DNA of 64,000 nt from Ottowia flava. GTDB lineage: Bacteria > Pseudomonadota > Gammaproteobacteria > Burkholderiales > Burkholderiaceae_C. The DNA lies in contig NZ_VRUA01000007.1 in the NCBI RefSeq assembly GCF_008017535.1, positions 100,807-164,806 of the forward strand, in the 5' to 3' direction. The translations under genes were made by a program, and so were the position numbers. The first letter of the stretch is position 1, and the number at the start of each line of letters is the position of its first letter. Below the pieces are notes generated by a model, which saw only the letters and a program-made list of their open reading frames with translations, had not been told where the DNA came from and made no database searches. Positions 1-7,014 of this stretch are shown here, in pieces.

Positions 1-1
1 C

Positions 2-793
2 GGCAGCGAAGGCACGCTGGGCGTGATCACCGAAGTGACCGTCAAGCTCTACCCGCTGCCCGAGGCCGTGTCCGCCGCCATCTGCAGCTTCCCCACCATT
101 GCCGACGCGGTCAACACCGTCATCCAGATCATCCAGCTGGGCGTGCCCATCGCCCGCGTCGAGCTGCTGGACGCCGGCAGCGTGCGCCTGGTCAACCAGC
201 ACAGCAAACTGAGCCTGCGTGAAGCGCACATGCTGCTGATGGAATTCCACGGCTCGCCCGCCAGCGTGAAAGAGCAGGCCGAAACCGTGCAGGACATCGC
301 AAGCGAACACCACGGCGCCGACTTCGAATGGGCCGACACGCCCGAAGAGCGCACGCGCCTGTGGACCGCGCGGCACAACGCCTACTTCGCCGCCGTGCAA
401 AGCCGCCCCGGCTGCCGCTGCATCACCACCGACGTGTGCGTGCCCATCTCGCGCCTGTCCGACGCCCTGCTGGACACCGTGGCCGAAGCCGACGCCAGCG
501 GCATCCCCTACTTTCTGGTCGGCCACGTCGGCGACGGCAACTTCCACATGGGCTATTTGATCGACCCCGACGACGCCGCCGAACGCGACCGCGCCGAAGC
601 CCTGAACCACCAGGTCGTCCAACGCGCCCTGAAGCTGGGCGGCACCTGCTCAGGCGAACACGGCGTCGGCCTGCACAAGATGGGCTTTCTGGTCGAAGAG
701 ACCGGCGCGGGGGCCATCGCGATGATGCGCAGCATCAAGCAGGCGCTGGACCCGGACAACATCATGAATCCGGGGAAGGTGTTTGCGGGGTGA
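2..793 (+). CDS. FAD-linked oxidase, C-terminal part (D-lactate/glycolate oxidase GlcD-like), 5' end outside window
   Basis: Open reading frame already running at the window edge; it begins with GSEGTLGVITEVTVKLYP, a segment of the FAD-binding PCMH/VAO domain, so the true start lies upstream. The remainder is the FAD-linked oxidase C-terminal domain: HVGDGNFHMG, then SGEHGVGLHKMG, and the closing ALDPDNIMNPGKVF that ends most GlcD and D-lactate dehydrogenase (cytochrome) proteins. The family oxidises 2-hydroxy acids to 2-keto acids and passes electrons to the respiratory chain. The substrate cannot be told from this half. The 156 bp after the stop contains only an 8-bp perfect hairpin at 853-872 without a T-run. 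Confidence 0.9.
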   Translation, partial: GSEGTLGVITEVTVKLYPLPEAVSAAICSFPTIADAVNTVIQIIQLGVPIARVELLDAGSVRLVNQHSKLSLREAHMLLMEFHGSPASVKEQAETVQDIASEHHGADFEWADTPEERTRLWTARHNAYFAAVQSRPGCRCITTDVCVPISRLSDALLDTVAEADASGIPYFLVGHVGDGNFHMGYLIDPDDAAERDRAEALNHQVVQRALKLGGTCSGEHGVGLHKMGFLVEETGAGAIAMMRSIKQALDPDNIMNPGKVFAG

Positions 794-949
794 GGCTCCC
801 AATTCGATCAAATAAACGTTTGCACGAGTTGAAGAAGGATTGCAGAAGGCATCGTGAAAATCACTTTTCACGCCCCTTCAGTTTTGTGAAACGCGCAACT
901 TTTTCAGCTTCAACGCATCAGATTTATTGTTGTCGCATCCGCTAGGATA

Positions 950-2152
950 ATGCTGCCATCTACACTCGAGCCGATCCGGGAGAAGGCCCGAATTGCCTTG
1001 ATTGATGTTCAACCCGCAGGAAAGCCCCGCTCCAATGAGAGCAAGGCGCTCATGCTCTCCTCACGAACAAATGGCGGCCAAAGCTTGCCTGAGTACTATC
1101 TTGTCTATTTTTTACTAGTCGACCTTCTTGGCTATGAAAATATCGGTCAATGGGAAAAGGTTGCCTGGATAATTCCCGTACGCTACCGGGGCCGTCTTTA
1201 CTCGATAGAGCATCGAAAATTTGGCGTCGGAATCTTCGCTCCAAACCATGACCCCGCAGCTAGCAGGAGCGTGACGCCCTCTCCAGAAGACGAGTCGGAT
1301 GCTAGCGAGATCGCCACCGCGATTAACAATGCCATCTCTATCGCAGCACCGTACTTTGAATGGCGCGCTGAACAGGCAGCGTTAACGTCAAGTCTCAACG
1401 TTGTAAATAAAAACGAAAACCTTTTTGCTCGCTACTGCTTTTTTCGAGACAAGTATCTGGATCTAACAGTCGAGGCGGAGCAATGCAAAGCCGAATGGTA
1501 CGTCCAAAAGACTGACCTATCAGACGGTACCTCATTTACCACATGGAGCAATCAATCCCGTCAACTTCGTGAACAAGCGAAATGGTACGCCCAAGCCGCA
1601 ATCGAGGCATTTTTTGGTTGGACCGAGCACGCCTTTATCCACCTCGCGATAATTCAGGATCGCATAAAAACCGGGGCAGATGTTGGTGCTCTGGCCGCAG
1701 CAGATTGGAAAAGCAAATTCAAGTCAGCACTCGATTTAGCAGATCACGAAACCAAGAATCACTACGACGCCCTTCTCGATTTACGTGCGCAAGTCAGAAA
1801 TTTTATAGCTCATGGAGATTTTGGGAAACAGGGCGAGGCCTTTAGATTTCACTCTGGCGCCGGTGCAGTACCTGTTCTTTTGACACGCGGACAGCGAAAC
1901 CGGTTCAGCCTTACGGGGAAGCCCGCATTCGAAGAGTCTAGCGCCATGGAATTGCTTGAGAGGTTTTTAGCTCATCTTTGGTCAGGCTCGAGAACGCCAG
2001 CAAAAATATATATTTTCAGTCACTTGCCATCGATTCTTACGCATACGATGGACGGCACATATTCGCGTGCCATGGCCTCTGAGCAGACAATGAATGACCT
2101 CGTGAAACATATGCATCATCAGTTTGACAGGGCGGCCAACATGGATTGGTGA
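950..2152 (+). CDS. Orphan protein with HEPN-like RNase motif, AT-richer than neighbours
   Basis: 400-residue protein of no family I recognise over its full length. Near residue 285 it has RAQVRNFIAHGDFG, which contains R-N-F-I-A-H, the R-x4-H signature of HEPN domains (RNases in toxin-antitoxin and defence systems), in a helical region rich in W, A and K as is usual there. The N-terminal 100 residues look like a separate alpha/beta region (YYLVYFLLVDLLGY, then a basic RYRGRLYSIEH). Base use is clearly poorer in G+C than the flanking genes, with codons such as TTA, AAA and ATA, which suggests recent transfer. The start is ATG after GCTAGGATA; the ribosome site is poor. The stop lies just before the next gene. 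The HEPN assignment is an inference from one motif. Confidence 0.7.
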   Translation: MLPSTLEPIREKARIALIDVQPAGKPRSNESKALMLSSRTNGGQSLPEYYLVYFLLVDLLGYENIGQWEKVAWIIPVRYRGRLYSIEHRKFGVGIFAPNHDPAASRSVTPSPEDESDASEIATAINNAISIAAPYFEWRAEQAALTSSLNVVNKNENLFARYCFFRDKYLDLTVEAEQCKAEWYVQKTDLSDGTSFTTWSNQSRQLREQAKWYAQAAIEAFFGWTEHAFIHLAIIQDRIKTGADVGALAAADWKSKFKSALDLADHETKNHYDALLDLRAQVRNFIAHGDFGKQGEAFRFHSGAGAVPVLLTRGQRNRFSLTGKPAFEESSAMELLERFLAHLWSGSRTPAKIYIFSHLPSILTHTMDGTYSRAMASEQTMNDLVKHMHHQFDRAANMDW

Positions 2153-2179
2153 TTGTGCAACTCCAACACAGATTCATTC

Positions 2180-2605
2180 ATGAGACCCTTCACCGACCCA
2201 GCAGTGGCTGCGCACTTCGACGCGTACCCGCCTGCAGTACGCAAGAAGTTGCTGGCCTTGCGAGAGCTCATCTTCACCGCAGCCGAGCAGTTGAAAGAAG
2301 TGGGTCCGCTGCAGGAAACACTGAAGTGGGGAGAGCCGGCGTACGTCACCGCGCAGACCAAGAGCGGCAGCACCGTGCGCATCGATTGGAAGGCCAAGTC
2401 GCCTGAGCGCTACGCCATGTACTTCCATTGCCAGACCGGGTTGGTGGATACCTTCAGGACCTTGTTCCCGCGTGACTTCAAGTTCGAGGGGAACCGCGCA
2501 CTGGTTTTCGACCTGTCGGACAAAGTGCCCACCGATGCCTTGGCGTTTTGCATCCAGGCTGCGCTGACCTACCACTCAAGGAAAAAGCGCGCGCTGGGGC
2601 GGTGA
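2180..2605 (+). CDS. DUF1801 family protein
   Basis: 141 residues from the ATG at 2180 (MRPFTDPAVAAHFDAYP); a TTG at 2153 would add nine residues and is less likely. The pattern AVRKKLLALRELIF, then LQETLKWGEPAYVT, then a C-terminal helix with TYHSRKKR matches the DUF1801/YdhG-like family of small cytoplasmic proteins of unknown biochemical role. The G+C content returns to the level of the host genome here, so the AT-rich stretch ends with the preceding gene. Confidence 0.75.
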   Translation: MRPFTDPAVAAHFDAYPPAVRKKLLALRELIFTAAEQLKEVGPLQETLKWGEPAYVTAQTKSGSTVRIDWKAKSPERYAMYFHCQTGLVDTFRTLFPRDFKFEGNRALVFDLSDKVPTDALAFCIQAALTYHSRKKRALGR

Positions 2606-2699
2606 TTCGCGGCGGCCGTCAGGCCTCGTTTCCAGTGACCTACATGACCTGTCGGGCTGCTGCCCGCCTACAATCCCCCTCCTGCGCACCCCGCGCCCC

Positions 2700-2732
2700 A
2701 TGGGTTCCCTCACCCCCATTCATCAAAAAGGT
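2700..2732 (+). promoter_or_regulatory. Candidate preQ1-I riboswitch controlling the queuosine-precursor transporter
   Basis: A compact H-type pseudoknot fits. P1 is ATGGG (2700-2704) paired with CCCAT (2715-2719). The loop begins TTC and ends CACC, as in type I aptamers, and an A-rich tail AAAAAGG (2725-2731) follows P1. Its GG can pair with CC of the loop to form P2. The same AAGG is the Shine-Dalgarno sequence, 8 nt before the ATG at 2740, so ligand binding would hide it. A preQ1 switch before a YhhQ transporter is a known arrangement. It was found by eye; no covariance-model score was computed. Confidence 0.7.
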
Positions 2733-2739
2733 CTCCCTC

Positions 2740-3414
2740 ATGTCGTCCCCTTTGGCGGCGCCGTCGCGCGTACCGCTCTTTCTCTCGCTGCTGGTGGCGT
2801 TCCATATCGCCATCGTCATTGCCAGCAACTACCTGGTGCAACTGCCGATCACGCTGCTGGGCTTTCACAGCACGTGGGGGGCGTTCAGCTTTCCGTTCAT
2901 CTTTTTGGCGACCGATCTGACGGTGCGGCTGGTGGGCAAGACGCCTGCGCGGCGGGTGATTGCGTGGGCGATGGTGCCGGCGCTGGTGGCGTCGTACGTC
3001 GTGGGCGTGCTGTTTCACGACGGGTATTTCAACGGCTGGGGCGCTCTGGGCGATTTCAACAACTTCGTGTTCCGCATCGCGTTTGCCAGCTTTGCGGCGT
3101 ACGCGCTGGGGCAGCTGCTGGACATCCAAGTGTTCGACCGCATGCGGCAGGCCAGCCGCGCGTGGTGGCTGGCGCCGGCGGCGGCGTCGGTGGTGGGGCA
3201 GGCGCTGGACACGGTGGCGTTTTTCAGCATCGCGTTCTGGCGCAGCAGCGACGCCTTCATGGCTGCCCATTGGGTCGAAATTGCCTGGGTGGACTACGTG
3301 ATCAAGCTGCTGGTGAGCCTGCTGCTGTTCGTGCCCGCGTACGGCGTGGCGCTGGCGGCGATTGTCCGGGTGATGAAGGACGGGCGCGCGCCGCAGGTGG
3401 GGACGGCGGCGTAG
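2740..3414 (+). CDS. yhhQ: Queuosine precursor (preQ0/preQ1) transporter, YhhQ/VUT family
   Basis: 224 residues, the usual size of the family (about 220), with around six hydrophobic helices. Typical features are STWGAFSFPFIFLATDLTVRLVGK near residue 45 (the D-L-T-x-R motif after a helix), an NNFVFRIAFASFAAYALGQLLDI segment, and VVGQALDTVAFFSIAFW near residue 150. YhhQ imports 7-cyano- or 7-aminomethyl-7-deazaguanine for queuosine in tRNA. The start at 2740 is chosen because AAAAAGG lies 8 nt upstream; an open frame reaches back to 2548 but crosses the riboswitch. Regulation is probably translational through the preQ1-I element immediately before it. Confidence 0.9.
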   Translation: MSSPLAAPSRVPLFLSLLVAFHIAIVIASNYLVQLPITLLGFHSTWGAFSFPFIFLATDLTVRLVGKTPARRVIAWAMVPALVASYVVGVLFHDGYFNGWGALGDFNNFVFRIAFASFAAYALGQLLDIQVFDRMRQASRAWWLAPAAASVVGQALDTVAFFSIAFWRSSDAFMAAHWVEIAWVDYVIKLLVSLLLFVPAYGVALAAIVRVMKDGRAPQVGTAA

Positions 3415-3717
3415 GCGGCTGTGCGCTGGGGTTCAGCAGCAGACGGGCCAGGCGCCCGGTCGGGCGCGGCGCGGGGCAAGTGAATTTGCTATCAAAGCAG
3501 AAGCTTGCTGCGCAATCTGCTCTTGGGCCAGAGGCCGATTTGACCAAGAAACCCGTCTTCTAAACACAGCGCTGCCGCGCAAGCGTTGGCCGCGCCAAGC
3601 AGCCGCCCACAGCGTCCCGCACTACACCTGCAAACGCCCCCGCAGGCGCCTGATCTGCCCAAAAGGGCATGTCCGAAAACGGCGAGTATCTGCCCGCCGC
3701 GCCACTACCATGGCGCC
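3415..3717. other. Intergenic region with one class 1 repeat
   Basis: About 300 bp between yhhQ and the Ada/AlkA gene. It contains the class 1 repeat at 3484-3544. A reading frame continues from 3586 into the next gene, but the residues before the ATG at 3718 are low-complexity Pro/Arg and not family-like. No promoter was recognised. Confidence 0.5.
3484..3544 (+). repeat. Class 1 dispersed repeat, copy 1
   Basis: Degenerate copy: GCTATCAAAGCAGAAGCTTG, a CTGCGCA core, then GGGCCAGAGGCCGATTTG. The 3' half (AGGCCGATTTG) matches the copies at 13098 and 28284. Confidence 0.7.
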
Positions 3718-5247
3718 ATGGACCAGCCGCTTTCCGCCGCCCAAGCCGACGCCTGCTACCGCGCGCTGCAGACGCACGACGCGCGTTTTGACGGGCGCTT
3801 TTTCACCGGGGTGACGTCGACCGGCGTGTACTGCCGCCCGGTGTGCCGCGTGCGCACACCGCTGCGGCAGAACTGCCGCTTTTTTGACTTCGCCGCGCAG
3901 GCCGAGGCGGCCGGCTTTCGCCCCTGCCTGCGCTGTCGGCCCGAGCTGGCGCCGCAGGCGCAGGCCTGGTCGATCCAGGACGCCAGCGCCACGCTGGCGC
4001 AACAGGCCGCTCGCCTGCTGGACAACCCCGAGGCATTTACCGGCGCCGTCAGCGTGCAGACGCTGGCCGACCGCCTGGGCGTGAGCGACCGGCACCTGCG
4101 CCGCATTTTTGAGGCGCGCTTTGGCGTCACGCCGCTGCAGTACTTGCAAACGCGCCGCCTGCTGACGGCCAAGCAGCTGCTGACCGACACCGATTTGCCG
4201 GTGACGCAGGTCGGCCTGATGAGCGGCTTTGCCAGCCTGCGCCGCTTCAACGCGGCGTTTGCGCAGCACTACGGCATGGCGCCCAGCGCGCTGCGGCGCG
4301 ACGGGGCCGAACGCCGCACCCGCCAGACAAGCGCCACCGGCCCCGTCACGCGCCTGGGTTACCGCCCGCCGTACGACGAAGGGGCGATGCTGCGGTTTCT
4401 GGCGCAGCGCGCGGTGCCGGGCATGGAATGGGTCGACGTGGCGGCGATGCGCGTGGGCCGCAGCCTGTCGCTGCGCGGCGCCGACGGGCAGTGGCGCCAC
4501 GGCTGGCTGAGCTTTGCCTTTGAGCCCGAGCGCCACCGCGTCAGCCTGCAGGTGGGCGACACGCTGCGCGCCGTGCTGCCAGCGCTGATCCACCGCGTGC
4601 GCGCCTGGCTGGACCTGGACGCAGACCCGGTCGCCATCAACGCCGTGCTGCACGCGCACTTCCCGGACGGCGACGGCCTGCGCGTGCCGGGCGGGCTGGA
4701 CGGGTTTGAACTGGCGGTGCGCGCCGTGCTGGGTCAGCAGGTCAGCGTGGCGGCGGCGCGCACTTTTGCGACGCGGCTGGTGACGCACTTTGGCGCGTCG
4801 GTCGACACGCCGTGGCCGGAGGTGACGCGCGCCTTCCCCACGCCCGCCGCGCTGGCGCAGGCCGACGGGGATGCGCTGGGGGCCTTGGGCATCGTGCGCC
4901 AGCGGCAGGCCGCCATTACCGCGCTGGCGCGGGCGGTGGAGGCCGGCCAGCTGAACCTGCAACCCGGCGCCGACGTGCCCAGCACCCTGGCCGCGCTGCA
5001 AGCGCTGCCGGGCATCGGCGCGTGGACGGCGCACTACATCGCCCTGCGCGCGCTGCGCTGGGCGGATGCCTTCCCGGCCGGCGACGTGGCCTTGCACAAC
5101 GCGCTGGGCGTGCGCGGCGAACGCCAGCCCGCGCGCGCGGCCGAAGCCGCATCGCAAGCCTGGCGCCCCTGGCGCGCCTACGCCATGATCCGCGCCTGGA
5201 CGGCGGGCACCACGGCGCTCACCCCACCCGAGAAAGCGTCCCCATGA
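3718..5247 (+). CDS. alkA: Ada-type activator fused to AlkA 3-methyladenine DNA glycosylase II
   Basis: 509 residues with three modules. Residues 1-85 are the Ada zinc domain: FFTGVTSTGVYCRPVC (the methyl-accepting Cys follows GVY), then QNC and PCLRCRPE, giving four Cys. Residues about 95-200 are an AraC-type double helix-turn-helix (SVQTLADRLGVSDRHLRRIF). Residues about 210-500 are AlkA, with a helix-hairpin-helix LPGIGAWTAHYIALRAL and the catalytic Asp in FPAGDVAL. The protein would sense methyl phosphotriesters and excise alkylated bases. The start at 3718 gives MDQPLSAAQADACYRAL, the usual N-terminus. It overlaps ogt by 4 bases, so the two are co-translated as an alkylation-repair unit. 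Confidence 0.93.
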   Translation: MDQPLSAAQADACYRALQTHDARFDGRFFTGVTSTGVYCRPVCRVRTPLRQNCRFFDFAAQAEAAGFRPCLRCRPELAPQAQAWSIQDASATLAQQAARLLDNPEAFTGAVSVQTLADRLGVSDRHLRRIFEARFGVTPLQYLQTRRLLTAKQLLTDTDLPVTQVGLMSGFASLRRFNAAFAQHYGMAPSALRRDGAERRTRQTSATGPVTRLGYRPPYDEGAMLRFLAQRAVPGMEWVDVAAMRVGRSLSLRGADGQWRHGWLSFAFEPERHRVSLQVGDTLRAVLPALIHRVRAWLDLDADPVAINAVLHAHFPDGDGLRVPGGLDGFELAVRAVLGQQVSVAAARTFATRLVTHFGASVDTPWPEVTRAFPTPAALAQADGDALGALGIVRQRQAAITALARAVEAGQLNLQPGADVPSTLAALQALPGIGAWTAHYIALRALRWADAFPAGDVALHNALGVRGERQPARAAEAASQAWRPWRAYAMIRAWTAGTTALTPPEKASP

Positions 5248-5765
5248 AATTCCCCACCACCACCGTGCAGACGCGCTGGGCCAGCCCGCTGGGGCCGATG
5301 ATCCTGGCCGCGTCGCCGGCCGGCCTGGTCGGCACCTGGTTCGACGGCCAGCGCCATTTGCCCGACGCGTCGGCCTGGCCCGTGCAAGACGACCACCCGC
5401 TGCTGCGCGACACGGCGGCGCAGCTGGGGGCGTACTTTGCCGGCACGCGCGACACGTTTGACGTGCCGCTGGACCTGGGCAGCGGCACGCCGTTTCAGCA
5501 AGCGGTGTGGCAGGCGCTGCTGCGCATCCCGCGCGGGCAAACGCTGACGTATGGGCGCATCGCGCGCGACCTGCAGCGGCCCGACGCCATGCGCGCCGTG
5601 GGCGCGGCCGTGGGCCGCAACCCGGTCAGCGTCATCGTGCCCTGCCACCGCGTGCTGGGCGCCAGCGGCGCGCTGACCGGCTACGCCGGCGGGCTGGACC
5701 GCAAGCGCCACCTGCTGGCGCTGGAAGGCGCGGACGTGGCCGCTGCCACGGCCAAACTGTTCTGA
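5244..5765 (+). CDS. ogt: Methylated-DNA--[protein]-cysteine S-methyltransferase
   Basis: 173 residues. The active-site motif PCHRV sits in IVPCHRVLGASGALTGYAGG, and the DNA-binding helix region is TPFQQAVWQALLRIPRGQT with TYGRIA, as in Ogt/MGMT. It removes O6-methylguanine lesions by suicidal transfer to the Cys. The start ATG at 5244 overlaps the TGA of the Ada/AlkA gene (ATGA), so translation is coupled. Functionally it completes the repair pair with the glycosylase. Confidence 0.95.
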   Translation: MKFPTTTVQTRWASPLGPMILAASPAGLVGTWFDGQRHLPDASAWPVQDDHPLLRDTAAQLGAYFAGTRDTFDVPLDLGSGTPFQQAVWQALLRIPRGQTLTYGRIARDLQRPDAMRAVGAAVGRNPVSVIVPCHRVLGASGALTGYAGGLDRKRHLLALEGADVAAATAKLF

Positions 5766-5770
5766 ACGCG

Positions 5771-6724
5771 ATGGCCATGACCGGCGCATCCGCCACAGCT
5801 GCTGCCACCGAGGCCACGCCGCCCTGGTTGGGCGAGTTCGTCCTGTTGGCCGCGGTGTGGGGCGCGTCCTTCTTGTTCATGCGCGTGCTCGGTGCCGAGG
5901 TGGGCGCCATCCCGACGGCCGGGGCGCGCGTGGCGCTGGCGGCGCTTAGCTTGTTGCCGCTGATGTGGCTGCGCAAGCTGTGGGGCGTGTCGCGCCAGCA
6001 CTGGCGCGGCATGCTGGTGGTGGGCCTGCTGAATTCGGCGCTGCCGTTCGCGCTGTACGCGTGGGCGGTGCAGTCGATCAACACCGGGCTGGCGGCGATT
6101 TTGAATGCCAGCTCGCCCCTGTTCGGCGCCATGGTGGCGCGCTGGTGGGTGGGTGAGCGGCTGACGGCCACGCGCATCGCCGGCCTGGCGCTGGGCATGG
6201 CGGGCGTGGTGGCGCTGGCCGGTGGGCAGGCCGAATTCAAACCCGGCGGCACCGGCTGGGCCGTGCTGGCCTGCCTGGGCGCGTCGCTCAGCTACGGCGT
6301 GGCCGCCTGCTACACGCGCGAAAAGCTGCCCGGCGTGCCCCCGCTGGCGATTGCCACCAGCAGCCAGATTGCCGCAGCCCTGCTGCTGGCCGTGCCCACG
6401 GCCGTGCTGTGGCCGTCGCACCCGCTCAGCGCCCATGCCTGGGGCGCGCTGGTCGGCGCGGCGGTGCTGTGCACCGCGCTGGCCTACGTGCTGTACTTCC
6501 GGCTGATTGCGCGGGCGGGGCCGGCGCGGGCGATCGCCGTCACCTTCTTGTCTCCGGTGTTTGCGGTGGGTTATGGCGCGCTGCTGCTCAGCGAACCGAT
6601 CACGCCGCGCATGCTGCTATGTGGCGCGGTGATCGTGCTGGGCACGGCGCTGGCGACGGGCTTGGTGGGTGCGCGGCGGCGGCGTGAAGATGAACGGGTC
6701 GCCAGGAGCAAGGCGAACGGGTAA
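5771..6724 (+). CDS. EamA/DMT-superfamily exporter
   Basis: 317 residues with ten hydrophobic helices in two EamA repeats. The first begins EFVLLAAVWGASFLFMRV and includes SINTGLAAILNASSPLFGAMVARWWVGERL; the second begins WAVLACLGASLSYGVAACY and includes AITFLSPVF-type and LLLSEPIT segments. The inner-membrane family exports small metabolites; the substrate is unknown. It starts 6 bp after ogt, so it probably shares that transcript. The C-terminus is a basic tail (RRRREDERVARSKANG). Confidence 0.88.
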   Translation: MAMTGASATAAATEATPPWLGEFVLLAAVWGASFLFMRVLGAEVGAIPTAGARVALAALSLLPLMWLRKLWGVSRQHWRGMLVVGLLNSALPFALYAWAVQSINTGLAAILNASSPLFGAMVARWWVGERLTATRIAGLALGMAGVVALAGGQAEFKPGGTGWAVLACLGASLSYGVAACYTREKLPGVPPLAIATSSQIAAALLLAVPTAVLWPSHPLSAHAWGALVGAAVLCTALAYVLYFRLIARAGPARAIAVTFLSPVFAVGYGALLLSEPITPRMLLCGAVIVLGTALATGLVGARRRREDERVARSKANG

Positions 6725-6947
6725 CGGGACCGCACAGACGGATCAGCCGTTCGTCCGCCCCTGACCGTGACCGCCAACGCATCCTGCGCCCGGTCCGCCT
6801 CCAGCCGTCACTCCAGAGCGCAGAACCGGGCGCCGTGCGCTGCCACGACCACCGCGTCGTCAGCCAAAGGATAGGGGCAAAACCAGCGCTTGCCTATCCA
6901 CCAAATGACCGATGCCAAAAGTCATGGCAACGCCATAGATAGGCAAC

Positions 6948-6983
6948 GAAAAAACCGCGCAAGCCCTACAAGGACTTGCGCGG
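6948..6983 (-). terminator. Intrinsic terminator of the repeat-protein gene, formed by a class 1 repeat copy
   Basis: On the minus strand CCGCGCAAG (6983-6975) pairs perfectly with CTTGCGCGG (6963-6955), and a run of six T follows. It lies about 30 bp beyond the stop of the minus-strand gene at 7015. The stem is made from the GCGCAAG core of a class 1 repeat. Confidence 0.75.
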
Positions 6984-7004
6984 CCAGCTATGAAAATAGA
7001 AGTA
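6955..7004 (-). repeat. Class 1 dispersed repeat, copy 2
   Basis: Read on the minus strand: CTATTTTCATAGCTGGCCGC, then GCAAGTCC, then TAGGGCTTGCGCGG. It has the hairpin arm ATAG...CTAT and the GCGCAAGTCC core, but the usual AGGCCGATT end is replaced by a second arm that makes a terminator stem. Confidence 0.75.
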
Positions 7005-7014
7005 TCTGATGCGA

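Noticed and set aside
853..872. Terminator of the FAD-linked oxidase gene
   Set aside because: The 8-bp hairpin CGTGAAAA/TTTTCACG is not followed by a T-run and lies 60 bp past the stop; function unclear.
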